Of a DNA stretch of 64,000 nucleotides, positions 11,701 through 21,229 are shown one piece after another; the stretch's first letter is position 1, and every line of letters begins with the position of its first letter. This DNA is from Triticum aestivum. Its lineage: Eukaryota > Streptophyta > Magnoliopsida > Poales > Poaceae. The stretch is from NCBI RefSeq assembly GCF_018294505.1, contig NC_057804.1, positions 254,580,989-254,644,988 of the forward strand, read 5' to 3'. The notes below the pieces were generated by a model that saw only the letters and a list, made by a program, of their open reading frames with translations, was not told where the DNA came from and ran no database searches. The position numbers and the translations under genes were made by a program.

Positions 11701-12284
11701 GTCGCCCTGTTCTTGCTCTTGACCACTATGTCATCCATGTAAGCTTCCACATTTCTGTGCATTTGCGGCTCAAAAGCGTGGTGGACTACCCTTGCGAATG
11801 TTGAACCAGCATTCTTCAAACCGAAAGGCATCCGTACGAAGCAGTACGTGCCACACGGGGTGATAAATGCGGTTTTCTCTTCATCCTCTTCTGCCATGAA
11901 GATCTGATGGTATCCTGAGTATGCATCAAGAAATGAAAGCAAATCACATCCGGCTGTGGAGTCAACAATCTGGTCAATGCGCGGCAAGGGAAATGGGTCT
12001 TTGGGACAAGCTTTATTAACATCAGTGAAGTCAATACAAAGTCTCCATTTCCCGTTAGCCTTGCGCACAACAACAGGATTGGCCAACCACGTGGGATGGA
12101 GCACTCCTCTGACAAGGCCTGCTGCTTCCAACTTCTTGATTTCTTCTGCGATGAATTCTTGGCGCTCCACTGCCTGCTTCCTGACTCTCTGCTTGACGGG
12201 CCGTGCATGAGGACAGACGGCAAGGTGGTGCTCAATTACTTTCCTGGGAACACCGGGGATATCAGACGGTTGCCATGCAAACAC
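8790..12284 (-). CDS. pol: Pol of element A: RT, RNase H, archaeal-type RNase H, integrase
   Basis: This open frame has 1164 codons. Reverse transcriptase spans residues about 65-250, with FLDAYSGYHQ and the catalytic box AYMDDIVV. A connection/RNase H region follows, then a second RNase H-like domain starting YFDGAFSLQGAGAG with a later RGDSQLVV, the dual arrangement known in Tat elements. A low-complexity linker with repeated VLAVEA/VLVVE pieces precedes integrase. Integrase shows an HHCC zinc site (GHHIGARAL and CEAC), a core with D in WGLDILGP, D in ITDNGTQF and E in NGQAERAN, and a GPY-type tail ending HLRKFFP. All key residues are present. The true frame continues upstream of 12284: an in-frame TAG at 12324-12326 separates it from protease, so the shown Met is only the first after that stop. 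Confidence 0.93.
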   Translation of the reverse strand: MFAWQPSDIPGVPRKVIEHHLAVCPHARPVKQRVRKQAVERQEFIAEEIKKLEAAGLVRGVLHPTWLANPVVVRKANGKWRLCIDFTDVNKACPKDPFPLPRIDQIVDSTAGCDLLSFLDAYSGYHQIFMAEEDEEKTAFITPCGTYCFVRMPFGLKNAGSTFARVVHHAFEPQMHRNVEAYMDDIVVKSKNRATLIQDLDETFANLRKINLKLNPEKCVFGVPSGKLLGFFVSQRGIEANPDKIKAIEQIEAPKRVKDVRRLAGCVAALSRFISRSAERALPFFKILKKAGPMKWTPEAEAALQDLKRYLSSTPTLVAPKPQEKLLLYIAATNQVVSAALVAEREADDEPATTADASSDKQGASPTSSGPDKDGSAQEHDKMQKRMVQRPVYFVSSLLQGARSRYSGVQKLLFGLLMASRKLRHYFQAHEITVVTRFPLKRILQNPEATGRIVEWALELSSFGLKFESTSTIQSRALAEFIAEWTPTPDEEIPETSIPVKEASREWLMYFDGAFSLQGAGAGVLLVAPTGEHLKYVVQMHFPKEQATNNTAEYEGLLAGLRIAADLGIKKLIVRGDSQLVVRQVNKNYQSPLMEAYVDEVRKLEEHFDGLQMEHIPRAQNDIADGLSKCAALKLPVEPGIFVLKLTQPSVTPSTGQSKKRKLVSGDYFPAELPEAAAKKVPKINTKNAEGQSAPANLMVCSVEADAPDKFCSGKLAGEHQAPAGPQVLAVEADVPAAADVPLVLVVEPQAPAWAQQIVHFLQTGELPEEQEEAERVARQSSMYQFVDSILYRRRLNGVKLKCICREDGQKLLAEIHGGICGHHIGARALAGKAFRQGFFWPTALQDATAQVTKCEACQFHSKQIHQPAQTLQTIPLSWPFSVWGLDILGPFPRAVGGFEYLYVAIDKFTKWPEVQPVRKVTAQSAVKFFRSIVCRFGIPNRIITDNGTQFTSRTFMQYVQDLGAKVCFASVAHPRSNGQAERANAEVLRGLKTRTFDRLRKCGRNWIEELPVVLWSIRTTPNRATGQTPFALVYGAEAVLPTELVYGSPRVLAYDELEQEQLRQDDALLLEEDRLQAAVRAARYQQALRRYHSRKVKARSFEEGDLVLRRVQSAKNSNKLTPKWEGPYRVRRVTRPGAVRLETEDGIPVSNSWNIEHLRKFFP

Positions 12285-12323
12285 GTCGACATTCGCCCGC
12301 AGGAAAGCAACGAGCGCGCTTTC

Positions 12324-13607
12324 CTATTTGGGGTCAAGAGTGGCGCTGATGGTGAAGGTACCACCAGTGCCATCCTCCTTGGCGGACACCTTCTTGGTCT
12401 CAGGTGGAGCTGCCATTGCCTTCTTACACTTGCCGGTGGAGCTCGATGGTGCGTCCTCGACGGTAGCGCAGCACTCCGAAGAGGTGCGCTTGCCGGAGTG
12501 GGCATCAGAGCTCTTGCCGGACTTGGTCTTCTTCTTCCCCCCGGGAGCTTCAGCGGCAAGTGTCTTGCGTTCTGCTGCGGCTGCTGCTTCCCGGTAGATC
12601 TTGTCGGCACAGATAAGAGCATCCTTCTTGTCGCCAGGGACAGAGATGACACTTATCGGGCCTGGCATTTTCAGTACGTTGTACGCATAGTGAGAGGCTG
12701 CCATGAACTTGGCGAGTGCCGGACGGCCAAGGATTCCATTGTAAGGTAATGGAAAGTCAGCAACATCAAATGTGACCCTCTCAGTCCTGAAGTTCAGTTC
12801 GCTGCCAAATGTTACCGGCAACGTGATCTTTCCCTTCGGCTTGCTCCTTCCCGGGTTGATTCCTTGAAATGTACCGGTCTCTTCGAGCTCGCTGTCAGGG
12901 ATCTGGAGTTTCTGGAGCACCGCGGAGGAGATCAGGTTCAAGCCGGCCCCGCCGTCAACTAGCATCTTAGTGACCTTGAGGTTGCGGATTGTTGGTGAAA
13001 CCAACATCGGCAAGCACCCGACCGCAGTTATGCGATCCGGGTGGTCCTCAATATCAAAGATGATAGGCGTGCCGGACCATTTCAGAGGCTTGCGTGACTC
13101 GACGGGTGGTTCTGCTGCATTAACTTCCCGCACCCACTGCTTGAGCTGACGGTGCGAGGTATGCAGAGAAGCACCACCGTCAACGCACAGGACCTCTGTG
13201 GCTTTCTGGAACTCCTGCTCATCAGTCTCCTCGTCATCCATGTCTTCATCGTCGTTGTCATCTTCATCCTTGTCGCGGCCGCGGGGAGGTCTGTCTCCTT
13301 GCCGCTGCTTGGCCTTGCCGCGGCGTCCTCCTCGGCCGGGACGTTTCTTGCCGGATCCCCCAGCACCTTCCTGGGCCTTCTCCTTGTCGCGCCGCTCGTA
13401 TTCAGCTTTCTGTTGCTCAACAAGCTGCTCGACTTTCTTACAGTTCTGGAGATCATGGCCCTTGGTGCGGTGGATCTTGCAATACTGCTTGTTGGTGCCG
13501 TCCTGCTTGTCGGCGACCGCCACCTCCGCGGCAACCTCCTTGCCGGAGTCACCAGCTTTGGCTTCCTTGGCGCCACCACCGTTGCCGGACTGCTCAACAA
13601 CTAGCAC
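12324..13607 (-). CDS. Gag C-terminus and protease of element A
   Basis: This frame has 427 codons. Near the start is a zinc-knuckle variant YCKIHRTKGHDLQNC, with His in place of the second Cys as is common in this lineage. A basic stretch with a K/R/G-rich and then D/E-rich run follows. The aspartic protease core has MLVDGGAGLNLI (D-G-G rather than D-S-G) and later ILGRPALAKF. It ends at a TAG, after which the same frame continues into pol. CAG to TAG is the simplest explanation. The shared 7 bases with gag and the different frame indicate a 1-nt deletion upstream rather than programmed shifting. Confidence 0.85.
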   Translation of the reverse strand: MLVVEQSGNGGGAKEAKAGDSGKEVAAEVAVADKQDGTNKQYCKIHRTKGHDLQNCKKVEQLVEQQKAEYERRDKEKAQEGAGGSGKKRPGRGGRRGKAKQRQGDRPPRGRDKDEDDNDDEDMDDEETDEQEFQKATEVLCVDGGASLHTSHRQLKQWVREVNAAEPPVESRKPLKWSGTPIIFDIEDHPDRITAVGCLPMLVSPTIRNLKVTKMLVDGGAGLNLISSAVLQKLQIPDSELEETGTFQGINPGRSKPKGKITLPVTFGSELNFRTERVTFDVADFPLPYNGILGRPALAKFMAASHYAYNVLKMPGPISVISVPGDKKDALICADKIYREAAAAAERKTLAAEAPGGKKKTKSGKSSDAHSGKRTSSECCATVEDAPSSSTGKCKKAMAAPPETKKVSAKEDGTGGTFTISATLDPK

Positions 13608-15115
13608 CTCTTTGCCTTTCCTCCTTCTGTTGTTCCGCCGCCGGTTTTCCTTGACGGGGTAGCATCTTCACTGTCAGATCCTCCCGCTCCTACATTCTCT
13701 CCGGGGAGTCTCCTCCCTTCCTCAGCACGTGCACACTTGTCGGCCAGTGCATATAACTCACTGACGTCCCTGATCTTGCACATCGCCATTTCCTCCCGCA
13801 TCCTGCGGTTCCGCACGTTCTGATGGAACGCGCTGATCACCGCGGCAGGGTGGACGTCTGGGATGTTGTGCTGCACACTGCTGAATCTCTGAATGTACTT
13901 GCGCAGGGGCTCTCCTTCCTTCTGGGCGAGCAGATGAAGATCACTCTCCTGGCCATGAGGCTTGTGTCCGCCTGTGAAGGCGCCGACAAACTGATGGCAC
14001 AGATCAGCCCAAGAGGATATGGAGTTGTCCGGCAAGTGCATGAGCCAGGATCTGATGTTGGGCTTGAGCACCAGCGGGAAGTAGTTGGCAAGGATCTTGC
14101 CATCCCGTCCCCCGGCAGCCTGCACCGCGATGGTGTAGATGCTGAGGAACTCTGACGGATGCGTCTTGCCATCGTACTTCTCCGGTACGTCTGGCTTGAA
14201 GTTTTTCGTGCTGGGCCACTGGACTTGCCGCAGCTCACGAGTGAACGCAGGGCAACCTACCGCGTACGGCAGATCGCCTGGTTCCCCTGGCGCATGCATG
14301 TCATCAGAGGGCCCAGCGCACTTGTTGGATTGACGTCGCGCTTCTCTTCGGTGCTCGATGCGAGTTCGAGCGTCTTCTTGTTGCCGATCATGAAGGACTT
14401 GGCGCTGATCGCGACAAGCTCGTGGATCCCAAGATGTGGTGGAGTCGCTGTTGAGGTGGATCCGGCGAGTCGGCGATCTTGGCCTTCGGGGTGGTGATTG
14501 CATGGTAGTTGCACCTCCACCCGTTTTGTCGCCACCGGCTCGCGCCCGGCAACCCTGCCGTGGCGGCGACGCGCTCGGCCGTCGTGGAGTGTCGCCGTTG
14601 GCGTAGCCGATGAGACTCTGAATGGTGGCCCTCCATTCGTCGATCTTGTCCGACGTCGGAGGGTAATCTAGGAGAAGTTGAGCTCGTGCCAAAGCTTCTG
14701 CTGGAGTGGTGGGTGGCAGGGGCGGACGGCGCGAGGAGCGGGACGTGCTCAAACTTCTAACTATGTTAGAAGGAGCAGTATCCCGTCCAGGCGACCGTGC
14801 CCCGCTTGTGCCAACATGCTGGCGTGCATGCTGGTCTTGAGCGCCCCGAGATCCACCAGCTTGGTCTTGGCCTATCACGCGTATGGCACTGCGAGTGTCA
14901 TGACGCTGTTGATCTTGTGCCTCCTGAGAGTGGCGCAGAACATGTACAGTCGCCGAGGTTTGTGCAGCCTTGTCTTTGGACCTGGCAGCATCATAAGCTT
15001 CCTCGTCGACGTCCATTCTTCCGCCGGCGTCCATTCCACCACCCGTTTGCTCCAACGGTGGTGGAAGTGACGTGGACGGAGCGGCTGACGCCGAAGTCTT
15101 CTTCTTCGGTGGCAT
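13601..15115 (-). CDS. gag: Gag of element A (Retrotrans_gag)
   Basis: This 504-codon frame starts 87 bases after the 5' LTR. Residues about 295-420 carry the plant Retrotrans_gag capsid pattern: EKYDGKTHPSEFLSIY, NYFPLVLKPNIRSWLMHLPD, then SSWADLCHQFVGAF and EPLRKYIQRF. The N-terminal half is low-complexity, with Q/R/P-rich and PPPLEQTGGG pieces. The frame closes early (AKRC then stop). Losing one C in the run near 13655 would explain the shift, because the next frame over reads into the zinc-knuckle ORF. Gag forms the virus-like particle in the cytoplasm. Confidence 0.9.
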   Translation of the reverse strand: MPPKKKTSASAAPSTSLPPPLEQTGGGMDAGGRMDVDEEAYDAARSKDKAAQTSATVHVLRHSQEAQDQQRHDTRSAIRVIGQDQAGGSRGAQDQHARQHVGTSGARSPGRDTAPSNIVRSLSTSRSSRRPPLPPTTPAEALARAQLLLDYPPTSDKIDEWRATIQSLIGYANGDTPRRPSASPPRQGCRARAGGDKTGGGATTMQSPPRRPRSPTRRIHLNSDSTTSWDPRACRDQRQVLHDRQQEDARTRIEHRREARRQSNKCAGPSDDMHAPGEPGDLPYAVGCPAFTRELRQVQWPSTKNFKPDVPEKYDGKTHPSEFLSIYTIAVQAAGGRDGKILANYFPLVLKPNIRSWLMHLPDNSISSWADLCHQFVGAFTGGHKPHGQESDLHLLAQKEGEPLRKYIQRFSSVQHNIPDVHPAAVISAFHQNVRNRRMREEMAMCKIRDVSELYALADKCARAEEGRRLPGENVGAGGSDSEDATPSRKTGGGTTEGGKAKRC

Positions 15116-15180
15116 GTTGATGAAGGGAATGAAGATCTAGCTCGTGTGAACGCCGGATCAGGTTCACACAATCTCGACGC

Positions 15181-15198
15181 CCCCTACCTGGCGCGCCA
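15181..15198 (-). other. Primer binding site of element A
   Basis: Five bases inside the 5' LTR the minus strand reads TGGCGCGCCAGGTAGGGG. It starts with TGG, the complement of a tRNA CCA end, as expected for minus-strand priming. C has almost the same site (20336-20353, one base different). I cannot assign the tRNA. Confidence 0.65.
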
Positions 15199-15202
15199 AA
15201 GA

Positions 15203-16163
15203 TGTCGGGGAAACTGATCCTCGAACACCTATGGGGCCGGCGGTCCGGGCCCCTTTCGGTTCGGCGGGGGGCGGAGATCGCACGAAGAGCAGATCGAGGC
15301 GAAGCACACGAGTAGTTTACCCAGCTTCGGAGCTCTCCAGAGAGATAACACTCCTACTGCTGCTTGTCTGGTTCTATTCTGTTCTTGCTCTAGAGAGAGA
15401 GCATAGTGTCTTTCTGGGTTACAAATGAGTCGAACCGAACCCAAACCGAACCCCCTCTACGTTGCGCATGGGCCTCCTTTTATACGCCAAAGGGGTCACC
15501 GACAGGTGGCAATGCAGAGAAGGGTACAAATGTAAAAAGTGAGGTGGTTGGTACAACTACTTGTACAGTGCACCCTACCTAACCCTGACGGCAGGGGACA
15601 AGGGCATTAAAGGCCCGTCTGAGTCGCCCAAAAAGTGTAGAAAAGGACCGTTAGGGGCGCCACCGTTCGCCACGATGGCGATCTTGTCAGCTTCGCATGC
15701 CACTGCGCACCGCTGGCTGCACAGCCTCCCGCCACGCGCGCCTGGAGAGGCCCCCAGAGCGACACGTTGGTGGATGCGCTGGAGCGTGGGCACAGAGTGG
15801 CCGCCTGCCGCGGCAAGCGCCTTGCCGCTGTTGTTATCTTGTCGGGTCCGGAAGCTTGTCGCTCACCGGACCTCGAGGTACCTTGGTTGGTCTTCCCGGC
15901 AAGCTCCTCTTGCCGGGGCCTTGTTGCCTTGCCGGAGCGCGTGGCGCATCGCGGAAAGTTCCTTGGAGTGCCTCGGTTGGCCTTCCCGGCAAGCTCCTCT
16001 TGCCGGGGCCTTGTCTCCTGAGCTTAAATACTTTGTTCTTGAATGGCTCCAAGGGAACCTTGGAGGATCTTGGCGTTCGCCCGGCAAGCCTTGCCGCGGG
16101 GTGCTGCAACTGCCCGTGCACAAGTTCGGGGTACTAGGGTACCCCTATTCTAGTACACCGACA
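15203..16163 (-). repeat. 5' LTR of element A with TATA promoter
   Basis: This 961-bp partner of 2982-3943 differs at about 17 positions and one 1-bp gap by hand count. On the minus strand a TATAAAAG box (15477-15484) would drive the gag-pol transcript. The same paired CCGGCAAG/CTTGCCGG hairpins occur at about 15896-15918 and 15986-16008. Confidence 0.95.
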
Positions 16164-16265
16164 AATGCGAAAGATGCGATGATGAAAGTAACAAAGAAAA
16201 CAAATCACACGACGAAACTCGGAGTAGCTGGAAGTCTTCTGGAGCATCGGTCTCGGGGCGTCACA
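16164..16265 (-). mobile_element. Element B: LTR terminus, small piece
   Basis: It begins with the AATGC duplication made by element A (16164-16168) and ends CGTCACA at 16265, the TG terminus of B on the minus strand. It abuts the integrase of C, so B inserted into C. GTGTG (16266-16270) would be its target duplication. The other copy lies outside the window. Confidence 0.7.
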
Positions 16266-16760
16266 GTGTGCCACTGAGGCATACCATATTTGCGTTCCAA
16301 GGTTAGCACATTATGTTTTTAAAAGGTTGCTAGTGAGCTGCGAGCCGTTGTCGGTGATGATGCGGTTAGGGACCCCAATCCAGCTCACAAGGCCCTTGAT
16401 GAACATTGACAGCTGATCCAGCTCGTATGGTGCGGACGGCTTCTACCTCCACCCACTTGGTGAACTTGTCGATTGCGACGTAAAGGTAGCGGTAGCCCCC
16501 TGGCGCTCGGGGAAATGTCCCCAAGATGTCTAGCCCCTAGACCACAAATGTCGATGTGAGCGGGATAGTCTAGAGGCCCTGCGCAGGCTGGTGGATATGC
16601 TTGGCGTGGAGCTGGCGTGCTTCGTAGGAGCGCACCAGCTCATTGGTGTTGTTTAGTGAAGTGGGCCAATGGAAGCCACTGTGGAACGCCTTGCCCACAA
16701 GGGTGTGTGATGAGGAGTGATGTCCGCAATCCCCACTATGTATGTCTGCCATCAGCTCAA
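16266..16760 (-). pseudogene. Integrase remnant of C, cut by B
   Basis: It shows a degenerate zinc region (HSGDCGHH, with the CxxC pair damaged to YEARQ), a core GLDILG and then ITDNGSQLTSN. It ends in WYASV at the junction with B. The catalytic Glu segment is on the far side of the insertion. It contains in-frame stops, for example in the LLKT-stop-CANLG stretch. Confidence 0.8.
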
Positions 16761-17036
16761 GCCCCTGCTCCCTGGAGATGGATCGTAATGAAACGTCATT
16801 GGTCCTCTTGGATTAAAACTCACCATCATGGATGCAGTACGCAGCGGCCTGATGAGCCATGCGCTCGGCATCCTCCTCCTTCTCCGGCAGGGTCCCCTGA
16901 AATAGGTACGTCTTGAACTCCTCAGTCCAGCACCCCTCCTGAGGCTTGAGCACAAGGAGCAGGCGGGCCCCTAAGGGAGGGCCGCATGTTGGGGCGCCGG
17001 TTGCTGGTGCTTGGGGTAGGTCCTCCTGAGGTGGTG

Positions 17037-17597
17037 CTAGTGTCGTGGTGGGGGAGCTGCCGATGGCTTGAAGAGCCGTTCCTCAAACACCCATGGCTCC
17101 TGAGAGAGCCTCCGGGATGCTCTCTTGGTGATGTCGCCCACCTCCTTGTTTGTTCCTTGCAGCACGTGCTGCAGTTCCAAGCCCAGGAACCATTTCTCCA
17201 TCTTGCGTACCTCTTCCAGGTATGCATCCATGTGCTTGTCCTAGGGTGTGTACTCTTTGTTGGAGAAGTTGATGAGGAGCTGGGAATTGCCCTTGATGGT
17301 GAGGCACTTCAACCCTAGCGCCTCCGCGGACCTGAGGCCTGCGAGCAAGCCTTCATACTCTGCGATGTTGTTGGAGACCTTTTTCCCCGCTAAAACAGAG
17401 TTGTACTGCGTAGTAGAGTTTGTCTTTGGCGGATGAGATGAGGACGGCCCAGCCCCTGCGCCTTGTCGTGCGAACGCGCCATCAAAGTACATGATCCACC
17501 CGCCCAGCGCCTCGTCCCCAGGCAGGAGGGAGCATTCCTCGCTTACCCCCCGGTCACGGACGCCAGTCCATTCTGCCATAAAATCTGCGAGGGCCAC
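17037..17597 (-). pseudogene. Archaeal-type RNase H remnant of C
   Basis: WIMYFDGAFARQGAGAG, NNIAEYEGLLAGL and IKGNSQLLI match the second RNase H domain of A. A stop follows NKEYTP, and the downstream DAYLEEVRKME piece continues in the same region. Confidence 0.75.
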
Positions 17598-18255
17598 ACC
17601 CTTGATGACTCTTGTGGTGCTGAACTCGAGCTGGAATGCCTAGAGCTCAATGCTACATTCTGCAACCCGTCCGGTGGCATTAGAGCTCCGGAGCACCCTC
17701 TCCAGTGGGTAGGCTGAAACGACCTTTATGGGGTGGCCTTGGAAGTAGTGGCGCAGCTTTCGGGAGGCGACAAGGAGCGCAAGTAAGAGCTTTTGATGCA
17801 TAGGTTAGAAAGCATGTGCCTCCCGTAGCACCGTGCTGATGAAGTAGACTAGGTGCTCAATGAGGGAAGAGGTGTTGGCGGGCTCTTGTGCTTTTGAGGA
17901 TGCGGGCCTTCAAGGGTCCCACCTTCTGCTGCGCCAAGTGCGGCCTTGCGAGTATCGGCCTCAGGACCCCCCCCCCCCCAGCCGAGGGGTTTGTTTCAGC
18001 CTCAGGAGGAATGTTGGCCGTCGGATCAGCCGAGGCCCCAGGAACACCATCCTGAGGCTGCCACACTATGCTTGGTGGTCGAGTGCCCTGCTGAGGGTCC
18101 TCAAGCATGCGCTCCTCCCTTAGCGCCACCAGAGCGGCACCGGCAAAGTGAGGGGTGGCGGCCAATAGAGTATCAGGGGCTCAATAGGGCGCGATGCCAC
18201 CATCACTGGCAGGCTAGTCAGGTATCACTTGAGGTCTTGAAAGGCCGCGTCAGCC
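17598..18255 (-). pseudogene. Connection/RNase H region of C, strongly degenerate
   Basis: This stretch lies between the RT and the second RNase H of C and corresponds by position to the first RNase H. Only short pieces can be read. A run of C bases at about 17971-17981 marks a likely length-unstable spot. Confidence 0.5.
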
Positions 18256-18906
18256 TCAGGGGTCCACTCGAACGCCCCTTTTTTCCATCGGCTTGAAGAA
18301 CGGGAGGGCGCGTTCCCCCAGCTTGGAGATGAAGCAGCCCAGTGAGGTCACACAGCCCGCCAGCTTCTGCATCTCCTTGAGCGTCTGCGGAGGGCTCATG
18401 TCTTCTATTTCCCTGACCTTCTCCAGATTTGCCTCGATCGATGTGTGCGATACTAGAAAACCCGGCAACTTGCCAGAGGGAACTCCGAACACGCACTTCC
18501 CGGGATTAAGCCGCAGGTCCACCTTGCACAAGCTGGTGAACGTCTCCTCCAGATCCTCAATCAGGGTCCCTGCCTCCCGAGACTTCACCACTATATCATC
18601 AACATAGGCCTCAAAATTCCTCCCGAGATGCCTGCCTAGGGCGATGTGCATAAGCCACTGGAAGGTAGCCCCAACATTGCACATCCTGAAAGGCATGTAG
18701 GTGTAGCAGTACACCCCACAGGGGGTCAGGAACACCGTTTTCTCCACATCTTGCATGGCCATCTTGATCTGGTGGTAGCCCAAGAAAGCGTCCAAAAAGC
18801 ACAACAGGTCACACTCGGCAGTGGAGTCAACGATCTGGTCAATGTGGGGAAGCGGGAAGGGACCCTGAGGGCAAGCCTTGTTGAGGTCGGTGAAGTCGAC
18901 ACACAT
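18256..18906 (-). pseudogene. Reverse transcriptase remnant of C
   Basis: A 216-codon open stretch has FTDLNKACPQGPFPLP, FLDAFLGYHQIKMA, AYVDDIVVKS and FGVPSGKLPGF, so the catalytic YVDD box survives. The frame is broken on both sides. Confidence 0.85.
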
Positions 18907-19023
18907 GCATTCCTTCCCTCCTTTCTTGGGGACGACGACTGGGTTTGCCAGCCATTCCAGGTACCATACCTCCCTGATGACCCCGGCATCCTACAACTTG
19001 CGGGTTTCTTGGACAATGAATGC

Positions 19024-19611
19024 CTACTTCTCATTGGACTGTCGACGGGCCTTCTGCTTCACTGGGCGCACGTTTGGGCATACCTTTAGGTGATGCTTGA
19101 TTATTCCCCTTGGAACCCTGACCAGGTCCTTGGGATCCCATGCGAACACATCCTTTTTGGCGCGCAAGAAGCCGACCAACGCTTTCTCTTGATCCTGAGG
19201 CAGGCCAGCTCCTATGGTGAAGGTGGTGCCTAATGCCCCATCCTCGTCAACTAGCACTTGCTTTGTCTCGGCTCGGTCAAGGGAGAACAACTTCTTCTTC
19301 TTGGCTGGTGCTGCCCTTGGGGCCTCAGGGCCCCCTTTCTTGCTCGGCAGCGCAGACGCCACAGACCTGAAGGTGAGCTTGAGAGCCTGCAGCGTGTCCT
19401 TGGTGTCCCCTGCCACCGTGAGGACACCACTATTACCTGGCATCTTCATGAGGTTGTATGCCGGATGAGTTTCCACCATGAACTTGGCCAGGGCCGGGCA
19501 CCCAAGGATGGCGTTGTATGGTAGGTCGACCCCGGCAATGTCGAAGTCGATGAGCTTGGTGTGGTAGTTGTCGTGGGTCCCGAAGGAGACCGGGATGCAG
19601 ATTTGCCCCAA
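19024..19611 (-). pseudogene. Protease end and RT leader remnant of C
   Basis: It contains LPYNAILGCPALAKFM of the protease tail, a K-rich linker, then VFAWDPKDLVRVPRGIIKHH and VRPVKQK, the conserved lead-in to RT. It runs into a stop after RRQSNEK. Confidence 0.8.
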
Positions 19612-19661
19612 GGGGCTGTGAAGCCATTACCGACCCCGGAGAAGAGCTTGGTGGGGCGGAG

Positions 19662-20081
19662 CTAGTCGGGGGGCACGTGAAGCAGGCCGAATGCCTTCGC
19701 AAAGAGCATGTTGAGGCCGGCACCGCCATCGATGAGGGTCTTGGTGACCAGCACATTGCAGATGGTGGGGGTGCAGAGCATCAGGAGCGCACCCACTTCC
19801 ACCATGGTCGCTGGATGATCTTCTGGGCCGAAGGAGAGGTTGGCCTTAGGCGCCGCCCAGCCCGGAGGATCCCCCGAGCTCACCTGGGCGGTGCTCACTT
19901 GGCGGTGGAACTGCTTGATGTGCCAGTCAAAGGGTGGTGCGATGGGAGGCGCCGGCGCCGTGAAGTGTGCGATGAAGAGGCCACGCAACTCCTCCCAGGA
20001 GGCCATAGAGGACTCCGGTAGGTTGAGCAACCAGGCGCATGGTGCGCCTACGAGGGCCATGGGGAGCCATTTGGCCTTCAC
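19662..20081 (-). pseudogene. Gag-protease remnant of C, internally deleted
   Basis: A capsid piece (WLLNLPESSMASWEEL, FIAHF) is followed within about 60 residues by the protease core (VTKTLIDGGAGLNML). In A these are about 300 residues apart, so most of gag has been lost. Confidence 0.75.
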
Positions 20082-20355
20082 CTTGTCATCTCCGCCGGCC
20101 TCCCAAACTACCTCCTCGTACGCCTAGAGGAAGTCGGTCGGGCCCGCCACGCCGTCGTAGCATGGCGGCATCTCTGGCTTGAACTTAGGTGGCCACTCCA
20201 CCTATCACAAGGAGGGGTGAAAGCGCGGAGCCCCTCGGCACCCTCAAAGGAGCGCGACGGCCGAGTCGACAAAGGAGCGCCCGCCAGCGAAGCCCGCGGC
20301 GTGATGCGGCGGCGGAGCAGAGGATCTCCGATGCACCCCTACCTGGTGCGCCAAA
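20082..20355 (-). other. Leader and gag start of C, with primer site
   Basis: The minus strand just inside the LTR reads TGGCGCACCAGGTAGGGG (20336-20353), one base different from the primer site of A. No convincing gag N-terminus remains. Confidence 0.55.
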
Positions 20356-21229
20356 TGTCGGGTTTCGGGTTCCGCAAACCCTTGATAGGTTCGAACTCTG
20401 GGGTGCGTGCAGATTTCTCAACCTACCCAGCCTGCCTACTTGCAATCCTCAAAGCCTAGCGTGTCGAGCTCAAAGGGACAGAGAGACACAGCAGTTTATC
20501 CTGGTTCGGGCCACCATGCGCTGTAATACCCTACTCCAGCGTTTTGGTGGATTGCCTCGAGGGGCTGAATATGAACTAGTACAGTGGTTGAACTAGCCTC
20601 AGGAGGTGAGGTGTTCTTGAGCTCGGGAGAGCTGGTGAGTTGGTTGGGTGAGAATGGATCCGATCCCCCTCTATGGTGGTGGCCAGGTCCTATTTATAGT
20701 GGCCTTTGTCCTCTTCCCAAATGTTGGCGGGAAGGGATCCCACAACGGCCGGATTTAAAGGGGTGCAGGAAGTACATCCTATCCTGACTAAAGTGATCTT
20801 CGCCTGCAAAAATCCTCTCGTCGTGACGCTGCGGTGGGCTCGTCGATGACCTCCGTCTTGCTGTCCTGGCAGTCTTGGTGTTGTTGCACTAGAATGGAAA
20901 CCTTTGGTTGATTCTCGGGACTCCGTGCCTGCTGCTTTCCTCCTTTGCACAGGAGAAGAAACTGGTACACTGCGCCCGCTGGCGCCAGCCTAGCCTTCGT
21001 CGTCATGGCTCACGTCAGCTGAGCCTTGTGAGGTGCATCCTGCATAGAAGTCCCCGCCCCTCGGGAGCCATCCTGATGAGGCCAGTCCCCTTGGAGGTCT
21101 TGGCGCCATCCACCTCGCAAGGGTGTTGAGTCGTTGATGTTGAAGCTGGGCCGTACCAGGCCATTGATGGACCATGCAGTGGGCCGGAGGCAGGTAAGTC
21201 TGGGTACCCCCGTATCCAAAACGCCTATA
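20356..21229 (-). repeat. 5' LTR of element C
   Basis: It starts TGTCGGGTTTCGGG on the plus strand and ends near GCCTATA. The expected CCGACA end appears mutated to CCTATA, so the outer boundary is inferred. A TATAAATAG box on the minus strand lies at 20690-20699. The inner terminus, sequence and order match the reversed E LTR (22699-23108). The proposed GGCCT duplication (21230-21234) cannot be checked. Confidence 0.7.

Larger units (their letters stand above)
2982..16163 (-). mobile_element. Element A: full-length Gypsy (Tat-like) LTR retrotransposon
   Basis: This is a complete 13,182-bp element bounded by direct LTRs (2982-3943 and 15203-16163) and a perfect 5-bp duplication AATGC (2977-2981, 16164-16168). 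It inserted into the LTR of element B. On the minus strand the order is 5' LTR, primer site, gag, protease, RT, RNase H, a second RNase H, integrase, 3' LTR, as in Gypsy elements. The second RNase H and the antisense gene near the 3' LTR point to the Tat lineage (family knowledge). By hand count the LTRs differ at about 17 substitutions and one 1-bp indel, roughly 1.8 percent. At the commonly used grass rate of 1.3e-8 per site per year that is about 0.7 million years, the youngest insertion in the left stack. Confidence 0.95.
16266..21229 (-). mobile_element. Element C: decayed Gypsy retrotransposon, 3' part missing from window
   Basis: On the minus strand this is a 5' LTR (20356-21229), primer site, remnants of gag, protease, RT, RNase H and integrase, ending abruptly at the insertion of B. 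It is itself inserted in the antisense gene of D. The frame is broken by many stops, shifts and small deletions, so it is clearly older than A. Its pol resembles that of A in domain order and motifs. The remaining integrase and the 3' LTR should lie left of the window. Confidence 0.85.

Noticed and set aside
13601..13607. Programmed frameshift between gag and protease of A
   Set aside because: No slippery site is evident, and loss of one C near 13655 explains the change of frame more simply.
13152..13662. Plus-strand frames of about 150 codons over protease of A
   Set aside because: Hydrophobic shadows of the charged K/E/D-rich gag-protease frame on the other strand.
17971..17981. Homopolymer runs (C here; G at 36805-36820; C at about 53683 and 63866)
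   Set aside because: No function suggested. They are likely slippage sites and possible assembly length errors.
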